Program-made: the position numbers and the translations under genes
Source of the DNA: Cycas panzhihuaensis
Lineage: Eukaryota > Cycadophyta
Direction: 5' to 3'
DNA length: 64,000 nucleotides
Assembly (NCBI GenBank): GCA_023213395.1
Contig: CM041465.1
Span: forward strand, 84,513,741-84,577,740
The notes under the pieces: model-generated
The model's database searches: none
Told to the model about the DNA's origin: nothing
The model's input: only the letters and a program-made list of their open reading frames with translations
Part shown: one piece after another, positions 11,669 through 22,874 of the stretch
How positions within the stretch are numbered: position 1 is the stretch's first letter
Layout of the letters: every line of letters starts with the position of its first letter

Positions 11669-12908
11669 TGAAATGCTGCCCACGGGGTGGTATCCCTACG
11701 TTTAGCAAGAAATGGGTTATGCAAGACTAGATTGGGCTAAATAGCAAGGACTCACCTCACAGGGCGTCCATGCGTTGGAGCACAGATTCGAGACCTACAG
11801 AGGTGCCTAGTTACTTCTAGATAGTCACAAAGGATGAGGCCTTCCTACCCCTCGGATGGCTGGGAAGAAGAGGAAAGAGGCTGGCAAGTTACATCTTCTC
11901 AAGGAGGTGAGAAGGCAATACGAGAGGGGGATGTATGTATAACGTGGTGTCTAGGTGTAGGCTGGTCAAGAGAGCTAGGTGCAAGTAGTTCTAGCTCAGA
12001 AGGAACTATCTAAGTGTAATAGATTAACAACTAAATAAAAGATACGTAAAGCAAATGTATATTCTTTTCCTCTTTTTAGTTTCTATGTGTTTCTTACTAT
12101 GCAAGCATGTGCACAAAGAACAACACTATAAAGAAAATACGCAAGGATAAGAAAAATACCTAGATCCGTGTCTAGACGGAGTGCTATACATCTCTTCACC
12201 TCCTGCTCCTTCCTACTCCACTTGTTGCACACACGAAACTGATCGACAATGGATGCCATGAATGACTGAAGAAGGGCTAGCTTACCTCCCCAATGTATGC
12301 AAAAAGCGAACAGCAAATAACAGAAAATAACGAAAAGCAACAAATATGGAACTAACCTATAAATGGGTTTGTTTCATATGCAACTCCACAAATGTGAGAT
12401 CCTGTTGATCAAACAGACAAGTATCTCCCTCTCAGAAGAGGGGCCATAAAATAGAGCTAATATATGTATCTAAACTTAGCAGAAACATAATCAAACTAAG
12501 TTAAGCATACGCATATTATTTAATGAAACAACTTCCAACAAGATTTCTGCAAACAGTCACTGCAAATGACACCCAAAACAAGAGTACAGCCTCGAAATGG
12601 CTAACTCACCCATGGAAAGTCTCCACTTAGCCTTGGGAAAGGAAAGCAAACTTGCAGGAATAACATGGGGCAGCAAACGATGAGAAAGAAAAAGTGAAGG
12701 GAAAATAGGCAAGCGCACTTAAAGGATGAAGTGCTACAGGCAGCAAATCATCCAAGTGGATGGGTTGCGAGTTGTAAGCCAAAGAAGAGCGGTTTTGGGG
12801 CTTACGAGGTGCCCAAAACCAGTGAATAAGGGGCTGGAACTAGCAAGGCAAGGGGTTGCCAACGCTGGTTCAGATTTGGGAGTAGATTCCCAAGTCTTTG
12901 GCCAAGCC
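11669..12908 (-). repeat. Element A 5' LTR, truncated
   Basis: This matches 499-1740 over its whole length, ending at CCAAGC (12907) where element B sequence begins. The first half or so of the LTR (matching 1741-3078) is absent, so the promoter end of this LTR is lost. Confidence 0.85.
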
Positions 12909-14797
12909 GTACCCTATTCGCGTACTTTAGGGTTTTGCTTTAGTACTTAAACATCTTTGGGCTGCTTTCAAGGATCCTTCTACTCACTTTTGGATTTACT
13001 CTCAAGAGGAACACTCTCTGCTCTGCTCTCTTCTGGCATTTTGCTGCAACAATCGGACTGCACTCTTCATACCAGCCTCTCCTTGGCTTGGCCGAGACGT
13101 TCTCTCACCCTCAAACGCCTTGGAGAGGGCTCCTTGAAGCGGTTTCCACTGTTTTCTACCCAGCACCCACGAGCTCCCCGTTTGTGTGTTTCCTGTTCCA
13201 CCTCCATACAGGGCCCCTAGCCCGCTTCTATTCCAGATCCGAATGTTTGTTCCGGCCCTTCTTCATTGTCTTTTGGTGGGGCAAATCCCTTGCCTCCCTT
13301 TCCGTGTACTCTTCACTTTGTATTTGTTTTGGTGATATCTACACTTGACTTATTTGTTTTCATTTGTTGCTTGAGAGTTGGTTTTCCTCCCTCTTGAGGA
13401 GCTGCACCACTCTCCCTCGCTTCGCTTACTGCGTCTTGCTGTCCAAGGCGTTGAGGGGTTGCATAGGCTTTGGAGAGGAGCCGGGTGGATTCCGCACCAC
13501 CGCCACGCTCCCTAAGCGGCTCAAAGCCCTCCAAAGCCTCCCTCTCGCCTGCTACTCTTGGCTTGCAAACAAGGGTTGAAGGCTCCTTGTTGCCCAAACC
13601 ATTGCCACAAGTTGCGGTACCGATTTGGGACCCTTTATTCAGTTTGGGTGCCATCCATAGGCCCCAACCGCGGGTTCTTGCTCCACCTTTGCTCCCTACA
13701 TCTTGGTTTGCTCCCCGTAGCATCCGGTTCCTCGTGGGTGTCTTTGGGTCTTTCTTGCCCCTTCTTGCGGTAGCTTTCCACCCTTGAGTCTTGACTTTCT
13801 CCTCGCTGCCCGTGGCTCTTGGGGAGAGGTTTGGGCACCATTTGCGAGAGGCCACCCGAGGCTTACCTTGTTGTTTCCTTTCATTTGGATCGTTCTTCTT
13901 TAGTATTTTCCTTATTGACTAACAACGATGCATGTACATTTAGACTCTCGTTTATGTTGTTAGACATATATTGCTAGATCTTTGTGTTGCATATAGGTGT
14001 CTCCCCGGGAGGGAGACCTTTGTTGCTTACAGTACCGGACGCGGAGAACATTGCCCGCTGCCCCTTCCACCCAGAAGCCCCTTGCATGTGTCATATTTTA
14101 TGCTATCTCATTTGCTAGTTAGCGTTTCTTTCCTTCCTTCTAGATCGCATTTATTTTTCCCGGGAAGGTAAGGAAGCCCCTTTCGCCGCCGCCACATTTC
14201 ACATCCCAGACTGTGAGTGGTTGGGTGCTCCTCCCGGCTACGCCATCTCTCACGCCTTCGGCCTGTGCACGCCTCCGTTCCTTCGCTACCCCTGGTCTTT
14301 TTCCTTCTTTTATTCTTTTCCTAGTAATTAGAACATCGAAAGATTAAAAGGAAAATTGCCTTTTGTATTGGTTTGCGATTTGTTTGCCTTGTTGCATGTA
14401 CTTTTGTTATTCGTAGGAAAGGTTGTAGGAGTCTTCTTCTCTTACCCTTCCTCCTCTTCCTAACCGCGAGCGCCTGGCTTCCCATCGCTCGTATACCAGT
14501 TAGATTGTATAGGATTGTTCTTGGCCTATCCTTGTTAGGTTCTTTCTCTCTCCTTCCGCCACCCAAGGGTGGAGGGGCCTACTCCTGTGTCAACCCGGGT
14601 TCGTCCCACGATCTTCGCCCTTCGCTCAAGGCGGTGAAGGGTCACCCAAGAGTAGCCATACTCCATTGCAGATCCCGAACTCGCCCGGCCAAGACGGGCG
14701 CCTCAAGGTGGTAGTTGCTTGCCTTGTAGGTTCCACTTCCTACCGCTTCGTCACCATCTCTCCCGCGCCTATCGGGCGTGCTTATCCCAGAAAGGCC
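12909..14797 (+). repeat. Element B 5' LTR, missing its first ~600 bp
   Basis: It matches 23472-25347. Some stretches are identical for about 100 bp (for example about 13285-13396 against 23837-23948), while short CG-rich words differ by clustered indels. The LTR end is placed just before the primer site and is uncertain by a few bases. Confidence 0.8.
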
Positions 14798-14801
14798 CAT
14801 C

Positions 14802-14818
14802 TGGCGACCATCTTGGGA
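14802..14818 (+). promoter_or_regulatory. Primer-binding site of element B
   Basis: TGGCGACCATCTTGGGA follows the 5' LTR directly and is the least decayed version of the site seen in A and F. Confidence 0.75.
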
Positions 14819-15059
14819 CCGCCATGAAGGGAGCTAGTCTCGCCTCTTCGGTTGGTTTCGCTACTCTGTGTGATCCTTTATATACTGTCTTGACCTCCAC
14901 GTTGGGCAGCCCCAACGCGTGTTATACCGTTCCTTCTCTTTTCTAAGATCGCTTGGCCGACCTTGCATGCGCCTGCTTTCTCTGCCGTCATGGCGGTCTA
15001 CCCCTTTGTTAGAAGACCCCGAGTATAGCCTTCTTGCCTCGTCGGATCCCGATCCGACT

Positions 15060-17170
15060 ATGGAAGGGTACTCTTGGGATTGACCTACCACGCTTGATTG
15101 GAAACCCAAGCTCTTCCTTGTCATTAGGAGTCCACCCAAGAGGGTGACGACTCCTTTACTACCCGATCGATCAACACCTTTCTTGTGCTCCCCATCCTTC
15201 TACCCACGCCAGAGGGATCCGTTCCTCCCGAGGATTGCCACAGGTGGGCGATTTTATGAGGAACCTTCGGATGGACATGCCTTGTTCGAGGTCCCGATCA
15301 CCTCTTATGGGTATGTGGGGACTCCTCCTGATGGCGTGCTTGAGGCTCTTGGACGGATGCCGTGCGGCATGCTCTCAACCACGCCCGAATGGCTTGAGGG
15401 TGTCCCGCGAGGGAGCCTCTTCCTCCCCGCTCTTCCCCTCACGCTTCATCCTCGTCGCCTTTCCCGTGACGACAAACCCTTTCGTGCCTACGCGACGCCC
15501 CATCTGCTTCCTGCGGTGGGGGCACGTGTGGCACCTTCCATCCCTTATCAAGGCCCTAATGCTTTAGGGCCTTCTCATGTGTGTCCGTCCCTCACCGGGG
15601 TTAGCATACCTGTTCCCGATCCAACTAATGTCTCAGTCCCTAATCGCACATGTCGCTCCTAGTAGGCCTAGTCGCCTGCTAGCCTTCCACCGCTTGATGT
15701 GGGATCTGTTCCCACGCATCCTCCAACCCAGCGCGTTGGTGCTTCTTTCTACGTTCCCCCATGGTATACTTCTCAACCTCAAAGGTGGTAGGGGAAGCCG
15801 TCTTCCTGTTTATGGGGTGGATCCGCTACACCCATACGGAATGGCCCCACCCACGGGTGGCCCGTATGGGCAGAACCCGGTTCCGCATCCCTCTTGTCCG
15901 CCATCCAATGCAGTTCCATCCGTTGCCTTCGCAAGGGAATCAGAGCTCCTTCCAAGGCGCCCTTTCCACGCCTCTTGTCTGCCAAGGGGTGGTTCCGCAA
16001 GGAGGGATGGGTGTCCTACCCCATCCGCCTCCTGCGCCCACCTACTTCGATGTTCGTTGATCCTACTTGCCTGTGCAAGGGCGCGCCTTCGTGGACTTTA
16101 GGTCAACCTCTCTCGGTTGAGGCGTTGCGAACCAACTGCCGCCTCATCCTCCCAAGTTCCTAGATTCGATGGGACTTCGTCAAGAAGACCATGAGCATGT
16201 CCGTAGTTTCTCATGGCATGCATCGACATCGGGCTTACGACCATATTTTGATGAAACTCTTTCCTCGATCCTTGCGGTGACGCCCTTAAATGGTTTTATC
16301 GCCTCCCCGCCCACTCGATCTATTCATTCCAAAGAATTGGTGGACGAGTTCATCAATTATTTTGATGTAGCTCGCCCATTCGAGGCGGGATGAAATCCCT
16401 TCTCTCGCTCAAACAAGGTCACGATGAGATGAATCGTGACTTTGTGCGCGATTCCACGATCCGCCTTCACTCCACCAAGGCGACTTTGCCCGAGGAGATG
16501 AAGGGACTGTTTGTCAATGCACCGTCCCAAGTCCACGTGGAAGTCCTCAAGATGGGGGCGACCACGTGTGATTCCGCGATCGCCAAGTGCTTGACGTTGG
16601 AGGCTATTGAGATCCAAGCGGTCTCAAGAAACCTCTTAAGCCCTCACAACGCCGTGAGGCACCACCCCTACCAAAGACGCTAAACCTTCTCACCGACGCG
16701 GTCTTCCTCTCATCCTACCGAGAGGACCTTAGATCCTCACATCGCCTATACGCCTGTTCGAGCGTCACGATGAAGGAGCTCAAGCTTCAAGGTCCTTCGT
16801 CTCCTACTTCAAACAAACAAGTCCAACAAACTACCCAAGCTCCTCTTCCCGGAATGGGAACGCCTGATCCTCCCAAGCGAGAAGGTCAGGCCCTCCGCTT
16901 GAGAAGAAGTGGTGTTCCATTCATGGGGATTGCTTCCATGACGATTCACGTTGTAGGGCCCAAAGATCAGAAGGATGCCCCTCGACGCGATTCCTCTCCC
17001 AAACGCCTCAAGGCCTAATCTGAACCAACTCGTTCACAAGGATCCGTTCCTAAACATGGGGAACGTGATCGCAACCCCAAACCAAGAACAAGCAGAATCG
17101 AGGAAGATCACTGATCCCCGCCTTCCCGCGACAAGGGGAAAGGCGCGAACTCTTCTTCCTCTTCTCGTCT
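15060..17170 (+). pseudogene. Gag of element B
   Basis: Segments in several frames match element A's Gag in order: FEVPITSYGYVGTPPDGVLE (about 15280-15340), EDHEHVRSFSWHAS, LVDEFINYFDVARPFEAG, MKSLLSLKQGHDEMNRDFV, HVEVLKMGATTCDSAIAKCL, then a finger WCSIHGDCFHDDSRC near 16908-16955. The first long open part is 15144-15662. At least six frameshifts separate the pieces, most from 1-2 base losses, while stop-creating transitions are rare. The N-terminal start is not certain, because the stretch corresponding to A's MVSG start is disrupted. Confidence 0.8.
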
Positions 17171-17379
17171 CCTAGCCAGTACTCAAGTCGCCTTCACGAC
17201 CTAATAGGGGAAGAAGGTGATTCGCTGTTTGAAGCAACTCCGACTTTCGCCTTACGCGATCTCAAACTACTAAGGAGGCGCTGAGGCTGCCGGTTCTTCC
17301 ATTCCTTCCGATCCCCTTCGAGACCCTTCCTCCGAAATCCTCTTTCCCCAAGGCTATTCCTCATGCGGGTCGTTACGAC

Positions 17380-17990
17380 TTTCAAGGGCACTTACCCAAC
17401 CCAATCGAAGGGTAAACCCTTCTCCGTCGTGGACGAGCTCCATACTTGCCGCGGGAATGTCCTTGATGGGCGTTCGAGGAGTTGTCCCAGCAGCGGGCCC
17501 TCCTCTGGAAGCTTTAGGATCGGAGATGTGCCTGCCCACGCTTTGGGCCGCCCAAGGTGGTGGACCCACTATTTCCTTCGATCCTAAGGATCTTCCTCCC
17601 GCCGGTGAACGGAACGCTGGAACTTCCCATTCACCATCACGATCGATCGCTGATTGTACCCTCCAAGAACTGTTGTCGACAACGGCTCTTACAATGCCAT
17701 GCCCTTGCGTGTTATGCAAGAGCTTGGTATCTCCGCCTGAACCCGTTCTCTGGCGATGCCAAGGGTATGATTTGAGCGAGAAGACCCCTCTCGGATGCGT
17801 CGCGATTCCGCCACTTGGGGCAAAACCGTTCTTGCCGATGTTGTAGTCCTCGGCGTTGGCGTGGATTACAACCTCCTTCTAGGTCGCCCATGGCTCACCA
17901 AATGGGGCCGTGTGTTCGACCCTTTGGGGATTTTTAAATTGGCCCATGACGGATGAATGAGAGTGGTTCCCCGTGAACGTCCTTTTGCCA
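17380..17990 (+). pseudogene. Aspartic protease region of element B
   Basis: Pieces match element A's protease: KPFSVVDELHTCRGNVLDG, then VVDNGSYNAMPLRVMQELG (about 17660-17730), then YNLLLGRPWLTKWG (about 17863-17905). The active-site block has lost one residue relative to A (DNGS-YNAM against DNGSSVNAM), consistent with the small-deletion pattern of this element. Several frameshifts are present. Confidence 0.75.
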
Positions 17991-18799
17991 AACAAACTCG
18001 TTATGCCAATTCGGCAAACCAAGGTTCACCCACTCATGCCTCGGCTTGTTCAATTGGTATACCCAATCCGTCAGAAGAAGATCCCACATCTTCCCTTCCT
18101 AGTCTCGCACGTTTTGCCCCTATTGGCGTCGGGAGTTATGGGTACCTTGCTTCGCTCAATGATGATGAATCGCTGACGGAGACGAGGGTTGTCTCCACCC
18201 ATTTCTTTCCTTCGCGCGATAGGCCGTACTATCTCGCTCTAGACCCTCGCTTTGGAACCTCTCTCACAGGAGACTAGCCCCTCGTGCGTGTCACACACCA
18301 TCGTCGGCCGACCCGCCGCCGGTTCTTCTTTTCATTACCCTCCGCAGTGATGGTTTTGAGGAATTGCCTTCGCCTCCTCTCGAGGAGCCTCTTCTCGGGT
18401 TTTCCTTCTGATTTCCATGAAGGAGTTGAGCGATCCAATGATCACCCGTATCCGTTGCTCTTTCCCTTCTAGCGCTTCTTCTACTCGAAATAGGGTCATC
18501 CATGGAGTGGACTATTTCGAGGATGATGAAGCCTATTTGAGCACCTAATGGCCTTGCACCTAATCGCCTTCTGGTCACCACCCGGCCACCGGAAGATCCT
18601 TGCGATCGGATCCACGCCGATCCGATCCCTCCTATTCCTCCTCCTCCTGTTGATCTTGCCCTCTTCACTTTGAAGAGGGAAATGCCATGTGCATGGGGAA
18701 TCCAAGACGTAGTCTTGGCCCCGCAAGGTCATTAGGGTTGGGGCGAATGCTCTCTGATGAGATTAGGGAATATTCCCTTCATTCCTGTGAATTTCGAGA
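17991..18799 (+). other. Protease-RT linker of element B
   Basis: Low-complexity coding remnant. It contains FAPIGVGSYGYLASLNDDES (about 18111-18170), also present in A, and then Pro/Arg-rich, poorly conserved sequence before RT. Confidence 0.5.
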
Positions 18800-19640
18800 C
18801 ATTTTCGCGTGGGATTATCGCGACATGAAGGAATCGACCCTCGATTGTCACCCATAACCTCACCACCCTTCCCGGCGCCTGTCACGGCGCCGAAGGCGTC
18901 CTCTTCACCCGAAGCTCTCGCCAAGATGGAGGTTGAAAAGCTTCGGATCTTTGAGCTTGTTACTTCTATTGATTACCCTAAGTGGGTCTCTAATATTGTT
19001 CCTGCCAAAAGAGCGGGGCAATCCGTATATGCGTCGATTTCGCGACATCAACAACGCTTGTCCTAAGGACAATTTCCGCTACCCTTCTTAGATCAAATCA
19101 TTGATCGCGACCGGATTCAAGTGATGTCCTTAATGGACGGCCTCCGGTTACAACCAAATTCAGATTTCCCAAGACCGCCATAAGGCGGCCTTCACTACTC
19201 CTGGGTACCTTCGCCTACAAGGCGATGCCCTTTGGCCTTAAAAATGCAGGTGCTACGTATCAAAGAGCCATGCACTTCATCTTCCATGACCTCATCAACG
19301 ACACGTTGGAGGTCTTCATGGACGATATGATGGGTCTTTCTCGCATGAGAGCCCATCACCCTTCCGACGTGCGTGCCATCTTCTCACGATGCCGCGAGTA
19401 TCACGTCAGTCTTAATCCGCTCAAATGTGTGTTTGCCGTCACTTCGGGTAAACTCCTTGGGTTCCTTGTATCCAAACAAGGAATTCAGATCGACCCCGAC
19501 AAAGTCAGGGCGATCCTCGACATGCCGCCTCCTAGAACTCAACGGCAGATCAAGTCGCTTTGTGTAGGCTCGGTTTCCTTAGCGCTTCTACCGACTACCG
19601 TGAACGCTAAACCCCTTACGAACTGCTGAAGAAGGGAGCT
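18800..19640 (+). pseudogene. Reverse transcriptase of element B
   Basis: RT blocks are in order: KMEVEKLRIFELVTSIDYPK, then NACPKDNF (frameshifted), SGYNQI, then MPFGLKNAGATYQRAMHFIF and LEVFMDDMMGLSRM with the catalytic Asp pair, then SKQGIQIDPDKVRAILDMPP. The expected PWGTF block appears as CCTGGGTACC, which needs two more bases to read in frame. RT would copy the element RNA into cDNA within the particle. Several frameshifts inactivate it as written. Confidence 0.85.
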
Positions 19641-19689
19641 CCTTTGCCTGGTCTGACAAGACCTAAAAGGCCTTCGAAGGACTCAAGGA

Positions 19690-20250
19690 AGCCCTGGCTT
19701 CCGCTCCTACGTTGGCGCCTCCCCGATTCGATAGGCCCTTCGTTTTGTATACCTCGGCGACTGACGAGTCCTTGGGCGCTATGCTCGCTCAGGAGGATGA
19801 CTCAGGAACTGAGAGAGCTATATACTTCATCAGTCGTACCCTTGTGGCTGCCGAATTTAACTATTCCCCTGCCGAGAAGGAATGTCTCTCCTTGGTCTAC
19901 GCGACCAAGAAGTTTAGGCATTACTTGCTCGGCAATACTACCAAGGTGATCATTCAATCCGATCCCTTGAGATACTTGCTAACTCGTTCAGATTTGACGG
20001 GTAGGGCCGGTCGTTGGGCTGTCCTACTCCAAGAATTTGATCTCCTTATCGTTAACCAGAAATCAAAGAAGGGCATGATAGTGGCCGAGCAACTTGCAGA
20101 CGCCCCTATCCCTAACTCCTTTGATACTCCTGTTGACGATTCTCTCCCTGATGAGTCTACCCTGACCATCCGGGGAGTCCGCCCCCACCCACGCACCGAC
20201 AATGAGTGGTACGGTGGCGAGTGCAGATCTCACACGGCAGCAATACCGCC
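19690..20250 (+). pseudogene. Ty3/gypsy RNase H of element B
   Basis: This is an open stretch starting MAPPRFDRPFVLYTSATDES and running through ERAIYFISRTLVAAEFNYSP, AEKECLSLVYATKKFRHYLL and IIQSDPLRYLLTRSDLTGR. These match the RNase H-like domain after gypsy RT. It is the longest intact segment of the element (19712-20476 is one ORF) and continues into the integrase zinc-binding region without a stop. It is distinct from the aRH at 22090. Confidence 0.85.
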
Positions 20251-21430
20251 CGACACTAGTAACAAAGTTAAATCCGTGATCAGGACTTACGCCGTGATAC
20301 TTCCTCGTGGGCGAGGTATTGTACAAGAGGTCCTTCGATGGGATCCTTCTCCGTCACACAATCACCGACGGCCGACCGGTGCTCGCGAATGCCACCACGG
20401 CATTTGTGGGGGTCACTTGGGGCCGCCCATGGCTCAGAGGATCCTCCGTATGGGCTACTTTTGGCCATCTCTTTAAAGACGCCCACGCCTTTGTCTTGAA
20501 ATGTCGATGTCAAGAGCATGCCAACATTTCCCATGTGCCTTCGAGACTTTGCACCCTATTGTTTCACCATGGCCTTTCGCTGGGGATTAGACCTCATCGG
20601 CTATTTCCCGCCTTCGTCGTCAGCAAAGACAAGTTCATCTTGACCGCCACGGAGTATTTCACCAAATGGGCTGAGGCCATCCCTTTGATCACTACCCCGA
20701 AAACGATTGCCACATTCATCTATCAAGACATCATTTGCCGCTTGGATTCCGGACATCCCGACACGACAATGGAACCCCTTTTGTAATAGGGAGGTGGATG
20801 AGCTTATGAGAAGTTTAAAATCTCCCATAAGACTTCCTCTCCTTACTACCCTCGTGCAATGGCTGTGGAGTCTTTTAACAAGACTCTTATCAACATTCTC
20901 AAGAAAACCAGCTTGGCCAATCCCAAAGGGATTGGCACCTTCAACCGCCTCCGCCTTATGGGCTTATCGTACTCCGTCTGCTCCGCCACGGAATGACCCT
21001 GTTCTCCCTAGTCTACGGATCGAGGCGGTACTCCCATTGGAGGTGGAGATTCCTTCCGCGAGTCTCCTTCGAGGTTTCATCGACGATGAGTCGATCCGCT
21101 GTGCACGCCCGGACCTCAAGCTTTGATGAGAGACGCTTAGCCGCTTATCGCTAACCTAGCATCCAAAGCCTGCTCACAATGGGCCCACGATAAACACTGC
21201 GTCCACGCCCTTCGTTGCCCGGGGTCTATGTCCTCAAGCTCGAATATCTCCATGACCGTTGACCAAATTCCAACCCCTTGGGTCGGTCCTTTGTCATTAT
21301 CGAATCTCTCGATAATGGTGCCTATAGGATAGCCACCACGAGGGGCTCGAATTTGAGAAAGCCGTTAATGGGATGTTCCTTAAGAAGTTTTACGCTTGAC
21401 CCTTCGGCGATCCCCTCGCCCTGCTCCGAA
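20251..21430 (+). pseudogene. Integrase of element B
   Basis: The zinc-binding region reads CHHGICGGHLGPPMAQRILR then MGYFWPSL, followed by a frameshifted metal-binding tail. The catalytic core shows LDLIGYFPPSS and ATEYFTKWAEAIPLITTPKT, with the following ITDN-type block disrupted. C-terminal pieces match element C: VLKLEYLHD-type, then FVIIESLDNGAYRIATTRGS. Integrase would insert the cDNA. Multiple small deletions break the frame. Confidence 0.8.
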
Positions 21431-22089
21431 ACGAGCCTAAACTACCATCTTAGGTTGTCCCCATTCTTCCCAGCCGCGTGTAGAATGGCTATTTAAGATG
21501 GACCCCGCTTTGTCTCTGTGGTTCCGTCCGCGGAACCCGTGTTCCCGTATCCTCTCGGGAACCTTGGTCCTCTCGCTTGGGCATCTCCCAACCGGGAGGA
21601 CGCTTGGGCATTGCCCTCTTTCTGTCTGGCGTTTCCTTCGCATATCCTGCTATGCTCTCCTGAGACATGTATGCCGCCTGCTTCCTAACCTCACACCTCC
21701 ATGTCGCCCCGCTCACTACAGTGTGTGTGTGCCCACATAGGTGTGTGGTTATACATGGAAGGAAACGTGTGCATCATACAATAAAATGTTCATAACATGA
21801 ATCACCTACTACACAACATAACACTCTCCCCATGCATATATACATATCAAAATCATGTCATCATACATCCTGGGAAGCCGGTGTCCTTGCAGGGGGGTAT
21901 AATCATATGGTCCTATATATGACCCCCTGGAGGCCCGTGCTTTCCTCTGCCAAACTATCCATCCACGTTCATCTGCTGTGGCCTCGCCTCTGGGCGCCTC
22001 ATTGCTAGTCCTCCTACCTTGACGCCACCGCTGTCTGCTTTCTAAGTGTTGCCTTCATCACGATCATCCGCTTGGATTTTGTGTCACCT
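21431..22089 (+). other. Element B post-integrase spacer lacking the PMD gene
   Basis: 21430-21620 matches A's 7500-7790, and 21860-21960 matches A's 7000-7100 and C's 26820-26970. The sequence then reaches the aRH within about 130 bp, whereas A has about 3 kb here. The antisense PMD gene is therefore absent from B. Confidence 0.65.
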
Positions 22090-22500
22090 ATGTCCGTTTA
22101 CATCTTTACCGACGGAAGTCGCAGAACCCTGACCTTCACCAATGCGTGGATTCTCCGCACCCTTTCCGGGTTATGATCTCCTCCGCCTGGGATCTTCCTC
22201 CCGGAGGCTACCAACAATGAAGCCGAGTATACACCGCCATGAAGCCCTTACCGATGCCCTTTGTTTCCATCACGACCCATTGTTTTGCTCTGCGACTCTC
22301 AAGTTGTGGTGTCTCATCTCACCCAGTTCACCGGTGCGATGCCCTCACTTGAGGACTCTTGCTTCGCAGCGATCCCTCTGGCCCGTTTCTCTTGTTGATA
22401 TCCAAGATATCCCTCGGGCTCTCAACGCCGAGGCAGATAGCCTTGTTCGCCTCATCCTTGAGCGCCACTGTCCGCCTCACGACCGTCCCCGAGTCTTGCT
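22090..22500 (+). pseudogene. Archaeal-type RNase H (aRH) of element B
   Basis: It starts MSVYIFTDGSRR, matching A's MSLYIFTDGGSCG but with several single-base losses through the glycine-rich block. Later pieces TNNEAEY, LLCDSQVVVS and DIQDIPRALNAEADSLVRLI lie in different frames. The catalytic Asp, Glu and Asp codons can still be located. It lies after integrase and 375 bp before the 3' LTR. Confidence 0.75.
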
Positions 22501-22874
22501 TGGCCGTCCGTCGCCCAAGCCTCGTGCCAGTCGCTTCCGTCATGATCCGCCGCACCTCCAAATCGGGTTGCTAACGAGGTAAAACTATGGTACCCACCAT
22601 TTGTTCCCCATGTGGTCTGCATGCTCCTTTGCATTCATTGTGGTGGGGCGCCCCTCACTGTCTCTTTCTCCCACGGTTTGTGTGGCTCATAGGCACCTAT
22701 GTTGTCTCCACCGCCACTTTCGTATCCAGCGTTCCGCCCACGACACCGCCAAGACCCTTGCCCACCGATCGATCTTGATTGATATATCTATATACACATG
22801 TGCTCTCGACGGTTGTGTTGCCAAGATTCGCCATCGATCGCCTCCGAGCTTGGCGAGGCTCACGCCATAGGCGA
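22501..22874 (+). other. aRH to 3' LTR segment of element B
   Basis: Continues from the aRH with a segment (WYPPFVPHVVC and following) that has a weak counterpart in element C at about 30740-30830. No separate gene is supported. The polypurine tract is weak. Confidence 0.4.

Larger units (their letters stand above)
499..12908 (-). mobile_element. Element A: internally deleted Tat-type Ty3/gypsy element
   Basis: Direct repeats at 499-1740 and 11669-12907 are the matching parts of two LTRs. Between them the minus strand carries primer site, gag and protease, then skips to the region that follows integrase, then aRH; an antisense PMD gene lies on the plus strand. Comparison with element B shows that RT, RNase H and integrase are absent: the protease-RT linker (to about 8000) is followed within a few hundred bases by the post-integrase segment (about 7790). 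The 5' LTR is cut at 12908 where element B begins in the opposite orientation. Differences between the LTR copies are mainly transitions. It cannot be autonomous as it stands. Confidence 0.85.

Noticed and set aside
13313-13855. 180-codon minus-strand ORF in the LTR of element B
   Set aside because: The matching region of the 3' LTR does not keep the frame because of indels, so it is not a conserved gene.
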